From the NCBI GenBank assembly GCA_024244665.1, contig JAAEOI010000582.1, positions 1-17,426 on the forward strand: a stretch of DNA of 17,426 nt. The letters are read 5' to 3'. This DNA is from Bacteroidota bacterium (GTDB taxonomy: Bacteria; Bacteroidota; Bacteroidia; Bacteroidales; GCA-2748055). The position numbers and the translations under genes were made by a program. Under the pieces are notes generated by a model. That model made no database searches. It was not told where the DNA came from and saw only the letters and a list, made by a program, of their open reading frames with translations. Shown here piece after piece: positions 5,958-13,256 of the stretch. Positions within the stretch are counted from its first letter, which is position 1. The number at the start of each line of letters is the position of its first letter.

Positions 5958-8270
5958 ATGAAAAAAAGTATATTTAATTCTCTTATTATCAGCCTGTCAC
6001 TTCTGATAATTGGCTCAACAATGTCATTGCATTCTCAGAACAGAAGTCCGGCAATGGGTCCTGAAGCCAGGATGAATTCATGGGATCAGCATGTGAAATT
6101 AAAGAACAGCTCGCCCTATAAGGATCTGAAATGGAGGGTTGCAGGACCGGAATTTATGAGTGGGCGTATTGAAACCATTGCTTCTCATCCCGACGATCCT
6201 TCTACAATATATATTGGGGCCGGGTCCGGTAGTTTATGGAAATCGATCAATCATGGTACGACCTGGGAATCCATCTTTGATGATCAGCCCACCTTTGCCA
6301 TGGGATGTATAACAATTGCTCCTTCAAATCCTGATATTCTGTGGTTGGGAACAGGGGAGGTTCTGATGGCAAGATCTTCCTATTCGGGACTGGGTGTTTT
6401 TAAATCAGAGGACGCGGGGAAAACATGGCAGCATATGGGCCTCGAAGGAAGCTATCATGTTCCCAGGATCGTAATTGATCCTCAGAATCCAGATGTTGTT
6501 TATGCTGCAGCCCTGGGCCATAACTACACATTTAATCCTGAGCGGGGAATTTATAAAACCACCGATGGAGGCCTTACCTGGGAGAAGATATTTTTTATTT
6601 CCGAAAAGGTAGGTGTGATGGAGCTGGTGATGGATCCTTCCGATCACCTCACTCTCTATGCTACTACGTGGGAGAGAGAGCGAAAAGCATGGAACATTGA
6701 TGTTACCGGCGAGGGGAATGGTATCTATAAAACCACGGATGGGGGCAAAAACTGGAACCAACTAACCAGGGGAATAGAGGGTGGTGATTTTATAGGGCGG
6801 ATCGGACTCTCCATCTCCCCGGCCAATCCAAACGTGATCTATTCCCTCAGGCATAATACAACACGTGATACAAGTTATAAACGGGGGAGCATAGGTGCTG
6901 AGTTATTCAGGTCTGAAGACAAAGGTGAGCATTGGAAAAAAACCCACGAGGGAGCCTTCCCCACGATTGTGGGCTCTGATTACTGTCTTGTAAAGGCATC
7001 GCCGGATAATGAAGATGAGGTATTTGTGCCGGCCTGGAAGCTGGTCCACTCCACCGATGGAGGTAAAACATTCAATTTCACAGGCGATACAGTGGTCCAC
7101 ATATTGTCTCATGACATTCGTGTGATGCACCTGGATATGCATGACCTCTGGATTGACCCTGAGAATCCTGACAGGCTCCTTTTAGGAAATGACGGAGGCT
7201 TGTATTGTTCCTGGGACCGCGGTAATACCTGGCTCCACTACAACAACTTACCCATTGGAGAGTTTTATGCCATTTCGGTAGATCAGGCGGACCCTTACAA
7301 TATTTACGGGGGTACGCAGGATGATGCAGCCATGTACGGACCTGCAGGTAACCATAATGTAGAGGACCGTTTAACAAAATTTGGAGTGGAAGATCCATGG
7401 AAGCATGTATATGTGGATAAGTGGGGAGGCGGGGACAGCTACTTCACGGAACCTGATCCTACGAATCCGGATGTGATTTATTACGAGCACCAGTTTGGCG
7501 TCCTGCGACGAAAAAACATGAAAAGCGGTGAGATCATTGACATCCAACCACGTGCCGGAGAGGGTGAAGAAAAATACCGGTATAACTGGATGACTCCTTT
7601 CTTTGTTTCGCGTTTCGAACCCTCAACCCTCTATTATGCTACCCGTAAGATGTTTAAGTCTTCAGACAGGGGCGACAACTGGGAGTGCATTAGTCCCGAT
7701 CTGACAACAAATCCGGGACCCGAGAGACAGGGGAATGTTCCATTTGGTACGATCACATCTGTTTCTGAATCACCCCTGCAACAGGGATTGATCTATGTGG
7801 GTACGGATGATGGTAATATCCAACATACACTGGATGACGGAAATACCTGGTCGAAACTGAATAAAAACCTGCCGGATAAGTGGGTCAGCCGTGTGCGGGC
7901 ATCACGACATGATATCAAAACGGTTTACGTTACATTTACTGGTTACAGAGATGATGATTTTCAAAGCTATATCTATATGTCGAGGAATATGGGTAAAACC
8001 TGGAAATCAATTGCAGGTAATCTTCCCCCTGAACCCGTCAATGTGATTGTGGAAGATCCCAGAGATCCGGATATATTGTACATAGGAACCGACCTGAGCG
8101 CCTATGTGACATTGAACGGGGGGAAAGAATGGAATTCACTCAGTAATCACCTGCCCACCTGTGCAGTATATGACCTGGCGATTCAGGATCGGGAGCTTGA
8201 CCTGGTAGCCGGAACCCATGGAAGAAGTGTTTTTGTCCTCGACATAGAAGCAATTATTAGTGATGATTGA
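5958..8270 (+). CDS. Exported Asp-box (BNR/VPS10-sortilin-like) beta-propeller protein
   Basis: 770 residues with a signal peptide (1-27, ending LHSQ). About eleven Asp-box turns (S-x-D-x-G-x-T-W) are visible, for example KSEDAGKTW (149-157), KTTDGGLTW (200-208), KTTDGGKNW (258-266), RSEDKGEHW (318-326), HSTDGGKTF (364-372), KSSDRGDNW (567-575) and HTLDDGNTW (623-631). The alternating pattern 'DP-x-NPDxxY' before each blade is typical of the VPS10/sortilin-like two-propeller family. The start WRVAGPEFMSGRI (59-71), GGTQDD (451-456) and the end GTHGRSVFVLDI (752-763) are family landmarks. Homologues often carry a further C-terminal domain; this one stops about eight residues after the propeller. 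These proteins are often labelled glycosyl hydrolase or sialidase, but no sialidase active site is seen. Likely a periplasmic binding scaffold. No T9SS C-terminal domain is apparent. Confidence 0.85.
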   Translation: MKKSIFNSLIISLSLLIIGSTMSLHSQNRSPAMGPEARMNSWDQHVKLKNSSPYKDLKWRVAGPEFMSGRIETIASHPDDPSTIYIGAGSGSLWKSINHGTTWESIFDDQPTFAMGCITIAPSNPDILWLGTGEVLMARSSYSGLGVFKSEDAGKTWQHMGLEGSYHVPRIVIDPQNPDVVYAAALGHNYTFNPERGIYKTTDGGLTWEKIFFISEKVGVMELVMDPSDHLTLYATTWERERKAWNIDVTGEGNGIYKTTDGGKNWNQLTRGIEGGDFIGRIGLSISPANPNVIYSLRHNTTRDTSYKRGSIGAELFRSEDKGEHWKKTHEGAFPTIVGSDYCLVKASPDNEDEVFVPAWKLVHSTDGGKTFNFTGDTVVHILSHDIRVMHLDMHDLWIDPENPDRLLLGNDGGLYCSWDRGNTWLHYNNLPIGEFYAISVDQADPYNIYGGTQDDAAMYGPAGNHNVEDRLTKFGVEDPWKHVYVDKWGGGDSYFTEPDPTNPDVIYYEHQFGVLRRKNMKSGEIIDIQPRAGEGEEKYRYNWMTPFFVSRFEPSTLYYATRKMFKSSDRGDNWECISPDLTTNPGPERQGNVPFGTITSVSESPLQQGLIYVGTDDGNIQHTLDDGNTWSKLNKNLPDKWVSRVRASRHDIKTVYVTFTGYRDDDFQSYIYMSRNMGKTWKSIAGNLPPEPVNVIVEDPRDPDILYIGTDLSAYVTLNGGKEWNSLSNHLPTCAVYDLAIQDRELDLVAGTHGRSVFVLDIEAIISDD

Positions 8271-8300
8271 GCCCTGTTATTTCTAAAAAAAACCATACTG

Positions 8301-9968
8301 ATGAAAAATTGGACCTTTGTAAATGCATTGTTCATAGCCGGAACATTATTAGTCTGCAATAACCTTTCAGTCGGAGCCCAGCCGGATACCATCTCCATTC
8401 CCGATAGCGTTGATGGTAAATGGATTACCAACCAGGCCGTTCCGGGGTATGTGGTTCAACATACCCGTGCATTCAGGGAGCACTTACTGGCCGATCCCTA
8501 CAGGCCCGCCTATCATTTTTGCGTACCTGAGGACAGGGGACAACCGGGTGATCCCAATGGAGCGTTCTATTATAAAGGTAAGTATCATCTCATGTACCTT
8601 TATAAGCGCGAAGGAAGCGGTTTTTCCTGGGGCCATGTATCGAGCACGGATCTGCTTCACTGGAGGCATCACATAGATGCCCTTGGGCCCGGAGATGGTG
8701 ATGAGGGTGTATTCAGCGGCGGAGCTTTTGTTGATGATAACGGGACCGCTATACTTTCCTACTGGATGTTGTGGGGCGCAAAGGGGATCGGCCTCGCAAA
8801 AAGCACAGATAATCAGTTTGAGAATTGGGAAAAATTCAGCAGTAATCCGGTGATCAGATCTACCGAGTGGGGTGTTACCGAGATGAAAGATAAATCGGGC
8901 AGGGATATTCATGTGGGCTCGGCAGACCCCTCAAATATCTGGAAAAAGGATGGTCGCTACTACATGGTAACAGGGAACCTGCTGGTGTTGAATAAATATG
9001 GGAGAAAGCCTGATTCCCCACCGGAAGAACAGGGAGACCGCCTTTACCTGTTTTCTTCAGAGGATCTTGAAAACTGGGAATACATGCACCGCTTCTACGA
9101 ATCTGACCGCAAATGGACCGACATTAGTGAAGACAACATGTGTCCGAGTTTTCTGCCACTTCCTTCCGGCCCGGATGGTGGAGTGGGCAGCGGGAAGCAC
9201 CTGCTGGTATTCATTAGTCATAACAAGGGTTGTCAATACTATATCGGGGATTATAAAAATGACCTTTTCCACCCCTTCAATCACGGTCGTATGACATGGA
9301 AGGACCACTCCTATTTTGCTCCTGAATGTTTGATTGATGGCAGGGGGAGGCAGCTGTTGTGGACATGGATCTTCGATGAGCGACCGGATGATATATGGAA
9401 AGCCAGCGGGTGGACAGGAACCTACGGACTTCCACGTTCACTGTGGCTGGGTGAGGATGAAACATTGAGAATGAGGCCGGTAAAAGAGCTGGAGCAGCTG
9501 AGGATGAATGAAAAGAGAGTTCCGGATTTCACGGTCGGTGCAGGAAGCCAGATGAAGATGAAAGAGCTGACCTATGAGCTGATGGAACTCGAAGTAAGCA
9601 TTGTTCCAGGCAAAGCCAACCAGTTTGGAGTAAAAGTGTGCATGTCTGAAGATGGCCGGGAGGAGACCCTGATTTATTACGACCGGGAAGACCAGAAGCT
9701 GAAGGTGGACCTGGGAAAATCGGGTCTGGGATATGGTTCGAAAATTGTCGAGGAAGCTCCGCTGAAGCTTAAAAAAGATGAGCCTCTGGTCTTAAGAATA
9801 TACATTGACCGTTCCATTGTGGAAGTCTTTGCAAACGACAAACAGGCGATTTCACGAAGAATCTATCCTACCCTTGGAGGAAGAGGTGTTTCTCTCTTTT
9901 CCAATGGCGGAGAGGTTTCCGTAAAAGATATGAAGATATGGGAGCTGGCCCCTTCAAATCCCTATTAA
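8301..9968 (+). CDS. GH32-like exported protein with altered catalytic motifs
   Basis: 555 residues with a signal peptide (1-26, ending VGAQ). The fold is that of GH32 (clan GH-J): a five-bladed propeller, residues about 70-390, followed by a beta-sandwich, about 410-550. The nucleophile motif is intact as GDPNGAFYYKGKYHLMYL (83-100; D84). The RDP motif reads SADPSNIW (207-214), so the Arg is Ala208. The EC motif, which normally holds the acid/base Glu next to Cys, reads SEDNMCPSF (276-284): Met280 precedes Cys281 and the Glu is three residues earlier (E277). The sandwich ends with the classic IDRSIVEVFANDKQA (502-516). Ordinary invertase or levanase action is therefore doubtful; this looks like a side branch with another substrate. 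It sits 30 bp after the propeller gene and 35 bp before the GT2 gene. Confidence 0.83.
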   Translation: MKNWTFVNALFIAGTLLVCNNLSVGAQPDTISIPDSVDGKWITNQAVPGYVVQHTRAFREHLLADPYRPAYHFCVPEDRGQPGDPNGAFYYKGKYHLMYLYKREGSGFSWGHVSSTDLLHWRHHIDALGPGDGDEGVFSGGAFVDDNGTAILSYWMLWGAKGIGLAKSTDNQFENWEKFSSNPVIRSTEWGVTEMKDKSGRDIHVGSADPSNIWKKDGRYYMVTGNLLVLNKYGRKPDSPPEEQGDRLYLFSSEDLENWEYMHRFYESDRKWTDISEDNMCPSFLPLPSGPDGGVGSGKHLLVFISHNKGCQYYIGDYKNDLFHPFNHGRMTWKDHSYFAPECLIDGRGRQLLWTWIFDERPDDIWKASGWTGTYGLPRSLWLGEDETLRMRPVKELEQLRMNEKRVPDFTVGAGSQMKMKELTYELMELEVSIVPGKANQFGVKVCMSEDGREETLIYYDREDQKLKVDLGKSGLGYGSKIVEEAPLKLKKDEPLVLRIYIDRSIVEVFANDKQAISRRIYPTLGGRGVSLFSNGGEVSVKDMKIWELAPSNPY

Positions 9969-10003
9969 TATAATATCTTGATTTATATTTAACTTTAAGG
10001 CCT

Positions 10004-10957
10004 ATGTTAACTTCCATCGTGGTTCCGTTTTATAATGAAGAGCTCCTTGTGCATGAGTTTGTGGAGAGGGTGAATACTACCTTTCAGGGCTCATCCTATC
10101 AAATGGAAATTGTGGCTGTTGATGATGGGAGCAGTGACAATACACTGCCTCTCTTGTTGACAATACGGGAGAAATATAAAGACATTAAAATAATCTCCCT
10201 TTCACGAAATTTTGGTCTTCAGGCGGCAATTCATGCAGGGATTGAGCATGCCAAAGGTGACCTTATCGTGGTGATGGATGGGGACCTCCAGGATCCACCT
10301 GAGCAGATTCCGGAACTTATGGAAACCCTCCTTGAAGAAGATCTGGATATCCTTGTTGGCAGGCGTGAATCAAGGAAGGAGCGATGGCCAAAAAGGCAAT
10401 TTATTAAATGGTTTCATCGCATCATAGAACCAAATTATGCAGCGAAGGGTAAATATGATACTGGAAATTTCTCCATCCTTAAAAGAGTTGTTGCTGTTGC
10501 CCTGTTAAACACCGGTGAGAAGCAGAGATATTTCCCGGGATTAAGATCCTACGTGGGTTTTCATGTTGGCTACTTTGATTATGATCGGGAAGCGAGGACA
10601 GGGGGTAAAGCGAAAATGACCTACGTGAAGTTATTTAAGCTGGCAGGAGATGCACTTTTTAGTTTTTCAAAATGGCCCATCAGGCTATGTTTTATTATCG
10701 GACTACTGGGTTTTGTGATCCTTTTGCTGGCCATGATCTATATCCTGGTTTCAAAAAAAATGGGACTTGCCCCTCTGGGCTGGTCATCTACCTTCATCAG
10801 CATCTACTTCTTTGGCTCCCTGCACCTGATCTTTCTCGGAGTGGTTGGGGAGTATATCTACAGAATCTACAAAGAAGTTCAGAACCGGCCCCTCTATGTG
10901 GTCAGACAATATTTTGACTGTGTGAGTGAACCGGTCAAAAAGAAAGATGCCGGATGA
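10004..10957 (+). CDS. GT2 polyprenyl-phosphate sugar synthase (GtrB/DPM1 type), membrane-anchored
   Basis: 317 residues, no signal peptide. A GT-A catalytic domain occupies residues 1-220: IVVPFYNEE (5-13), VDDGSSDNT (39-47), SLSRNFGLQAAIHAG (65-79, a typical DPM1/GtrB segment) and MDGDLQDPPE (91-100; the DxD is D92/D94). Two transmembrane helices follow (about 226-250 and 262-285), as in GtrB and YkcC relatives. It should transfer a hexose from a nucleotide sugar to undecaprenyl phosphate on the cytoplasmic face of the inner membrane. Which sugar cannot be told. Its stop overlaps the ATG of the GT-C gene by 4 bp (ATGA), so the two are translationally coupled and probably donor synthase and user. 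AAGG at 9997-10000 is a weak ribosome binding site. Confidence 0.9.
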   Translation: MLTSIVVPFYNEELLVHEFVERVNTTFQGSSYQMEIVAVDDGSSDNTLPLLLTIREKYKDIKIISLSRNFGLQAAIHAGIEHAKGDLIVVMDGDLQDPPEQIPELMETLLEEDLDILVGRRESRKERWPKRQFIKWFHRIIEPNYAAKGKYDTGNFSILKRVVAVALLNTGEKQRYFPGLRSYVGFHVGYFDYDREARTGGKAKMTYVKLFKLAGDALFSFSKWPIRLCFIIGLLGFVILLLAMIYILVSKKMGLAPLGWSSTFISIYFFGSLHLIFLGVVGEYIYRIYKEVQNRPLYVVRQYFDCVSEPVKKKDAG

Positions 10958-12927
10958 AATCAATTGCTTTTGAGCGGAGAGCTTTTCTGTGGTTCATGAT
11001 CCTGATCCTGCCTCTACTTGTTTTAAGAAGCCTTGATTTCCCTGTAAATGTGGATGAAATCCTCCACTATGGTCACGCTGAAAAGGTCATTGACTGGTAC
11101 CAGTCCAGCGGAGAGGATCAATCCTGCCTTCATACGCCAAGGAGCAACCTGAAGTATTACGGCCAATCGGTCGATAATTTCACAGCGCTGATAAACAGAT
11201 GGATAAGGCCGGAAGATCCTTACCGGGTAAGGCATATAACAGGAGCTGTTTTTGGGTGGCTTCTGATTTTCTTTACCGGACTTATTGCAAAGGAGTTATC
11301 GGGTAGATATATCACATCCATTGTTGCTTCACTCGTGCTTATGCTTCTACCCTCTGTGATGGGGCAATACTGCAATAATCTGAAGGACATTCCCTTTGCA
11401 GCAGGATATGCATTTGCGCTGCTTTCAATGATCAGGTGCTTTAGAAGCCTTCCTCGAATTCCCTGGAAATATATTTTTCAGCTCTCCGGTGCAATCGCAT
11501 TTCTGGTTTCTGTGCGAGTTGGCGGACTGATCATCTATCTCTATCTTCTGATCTTCCTTATTCTGTGGTTTGTCTTAAACAGGAAAGAATCCATTTTTTC
11601 CCTGAGCAACATAAAAGGACTTTACCGCCTCTCTTTTCAGGCTATCGCCATTGTGGTCATTGGATATTTAGGAGGCCTTCTTTTCTGGCCATACGGATTG
11701 ATGGATCCCATTGCTCACCCCTTTGAGAGCCTTTCACTGATGGAACACTACAGTATTTCCATTCGTCAGATATTCCAGGGGATATGGTACTGGAGTGACT
11801 CTCTTCCAGGCAATTATCTCTATGTCTGGATGCTTATCGCTCTTCCTGAGATTGTTCTTCTTGGCCTGCTCCTCTACGTGTTCAGCCTCTTTTACAAAAA
11901 AGAGACATTTTCTTTTAATGAGCTCCTTGTCTCTTTCTATTTCGCCTTCCCCCTGATTTATGTGGTGATCATCGATTCGAACCTTTATAGCGGCTGGCGG
12001 CAGTTATATTTTGTTGCAGGCCCGCTGTCTGTGTTGTCAGCTCTTGGCCTGGAACGTTTGTATGATATCTTTCGGAACCGTAAAGTGGTCCTGATACCAC
12101 TGCTTACTTTACTGGTTCTGGCAGCTACTCTTCCGGTGATTCATTATTGGCAGAATCCCGGAACTGCCTATGTCTATTTTAATTCTATTTCAGGTGGAAA
12201 CAAAAAGGGCTGGTCCAATTACGAGTATGATTACTACTGGCACGGAATGAAAAATGCGGTCGAATGGTTTGATGAAAGCATTGAAGAGGACGGGGCGTTC
12301 AAAACGGTGGCGTCAAATTTCGATATATCAGTCTATCTGAAACACCGTTCTGATATAAAGGTGAAATATGTTCACTATGATAACCGTAGTGAAGAAAATT
12401 GGGATTATGGCGTATTTGGGGTCAACTATTTGAATCCGTACCAGTTAAAAAACGACAGATGGCAGCCAGACACCATTTCTAAGATTTTCACAGATCATAA
12501 ACACCCCCTGGCAGTTATTACAAAACCTTCAAACCGCGATGATTTCAAAGGAGTCTCCCTGGCTGAAAAAGGAAGGTACCCGGAGGCCGTTAAAATCCTG
12601 GAAGAAAAGATCCGGACTGATTCAAATAATTTCATCCTTTTTGAATACCTGGCTGAGAGTTATTACAGGCTTGGGCAAACAGATGATTGCAGGCGTATTA
12701 TTGAACAGGGAAAGGCTTTGCATCCATGGAGTGAAAAGCTGAACATGCTTGACGCTCAGATTGATTATGACAGGGGGGATTTTAAATCTGCACTGGAAAA
12801 AACACTTAAAGTATTGAAAAATAACAACAAATATATTAATATTGTACCGCTTTTGATAGCATGCTATGAAAAGACCGGACAGGAGGGGAAGGCATTGGAG
12901 TTAAAAAGGAAATTTGATCTTCCATAA
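10954..12927 (+). CDS. GT-C membrane glycosyltransferase (GT39/ArnT-like) with C-terminal TPR domain
   Basis: 657 residues. About nine to eleven transmembrane helices lie between residues 10 and 398. The first outer loop carries the acidic pair NVDE (D34, E35), the expected catalytic/metal site of polyprenyl-phosphate-sugar-dependent GT-C enzymes, and a second conserved acid occurs in NNLKDIPFA (D145), as in PMT and ArnT relatives. After the last helix (about 376-398) comes a soluble, probably periplasmic domain; residues about 533-655 form three to four TPR-like helix pairs (for example EKGRYPEAVKILEEKI and ESYYRLGQTDDCRRIIEQGK). It likely takes the sugar made by the overlapping GT2 gene and attaches it to a protein, lipid or glycan outside the inner membrane, with the TPRs holding an acceptor or partner (inference). 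The small membrane protein gene follows after 28 bp. Confidence 0.82.
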   Translation: MKSIAFERRAFLWFMILILPLLVLRSLDFPVNVDEILHYGHAEKVIDWYQSSGEDQSCLHTPRSNLKYYGQSVDNFTALINRWIRPEDPYRVRHITGAVFGWLLIFFTGLIAKELSGRYITSIVASLVLMLLPSVMGQYCNNLKDIPFAAGYAFALLSMIRCFRSLPRIPWKYIFQLSGAIAFLVSVRVGGLIIYLYLLIFLILWFVLNRKESIFSLSNIKGLYRLSFQAIAIVVIGYLGGLLFWPYGLMDPIAHPFESLSLMEHYSISIRQIFQGIWYWSDSLPGNYLYVWMLIALPEIVLLGLLLYVFSLFYKKETFSFNELLVSFYFAFPLIYVVIIDSNLYSGWRQLYFVAGPLSVLSALGLERLYDIFRNRKVVLIPLLTLLVLAATLPVIHYWQNPGTAYVYFNSISGGNKKGWSNYEYDYYWHGMKNAVEWFDESIEEDGAFKTVASNFDISVYLKHRSDIKVKYVHYDNRSEENWDYGVFGVNYLNPYQLKNDRWQPDTISKIFTDHKHPLAVITKPSNRDDFKGVSLAEKGRYPEAVKILEEKIRTDSNNFILFEYLAESYYRLGQTDDCRRIIEQGKALHPWSEKLNMLDAQIDYDRGDFKSALEKTLKVLKNNNKYINIVPLLIACYEKTGQEGKALELKRKFDLP

Positions 12928-12955
12928 AATATTTAAATATAAATTAAATTTTACG

Positions 12956-13222
12956 ATGAAAACAAAATCTATTGTTACTGGATTATTAATCTTGTTTGTG
13001 TTTGGATTTAATGCAGGAATTTTGACTGCACAGGAGAAAGAAGGGACCTTTATTGAAGAGAGCGGAGATGCTCAGGATAGTACAAAAACGGCAAATATAC
13101 TTGATTATAGTAAAGAGTTTGGAGAGCAATCTTCAAAAACAGGGCTGATTGTCGCTATCGCCGCAGCTGTATTGGCCGGGGTAGCCGTGATGTACCTGGT
13201 GCGTAAGAAGAAAAAGAAATAG
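12956..13222 (+). CDS. 88-aa small exported protein with C-terminal membrane anchor and lysine tail
   Basis: The start at 12956 was chosen because it gives a clean signal peptide (1-26, ending LTAQ). An upstream in-frame ATG at 12914 would overlap the GT-C gene and bury the signal. The mature part is a short acidic segment of about 35 residues (EKEGTFIEESGDAQDSTKT...), then a transmembrane helix (TGLIVAIAAAVLAGVAVMYL, 62-81) and a basic tail VRKKKKK. The predicted topology is type I: short chain outside, lysines in the cytoplasm. D41-S42-T43 matches the D-(S/T)-(A/I/L/M/T/V) motif of Bacteroidota protein O-glycosylation. No family recognised. Its place directly after the GT2/GT-C pair suggests a partner, anchor or acceptor of that pair, which is inference. 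The tail also recalls envelope sorting signals, but no clear sortase-like motif precedes the helix. Confidence 0.68.
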   Translation: MKTKSIVTGLLILFVFGFNAGILTAQEKEGTFIEESGDAQDSTKTANILDYSKEFGEQSSKTGLIVAIAAAVLAGVAVMYLVRKKKKK

Positions 13223-13256
13223 GGAACTCTGGACTCAGTTCTATATTATCCGGCAT

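Noticed and set aside
5958..8270. Sialidase activity for the Asp-box protein
   Set aside because: Asp-boxes are structural; the arginine triad and Tyr/Glu nucleophile arrangement of sialidases are not apparent, and the repeats fit VPS10/sortilin-like propellers better.
12914..12955. Longer N-terminus for the 88-aa small protein
   Set aside because: It overlaps the end of the GT-C gene and adds residues ahead of a normal signal peptide that begins at 12956.
13224..13241. Short inverted repeat GAACT...AGTTC after the small protein gene
   Set aside because: The stem is only five bases with a loop of eight and no T-tract follows, so it is not a convincing terminator.
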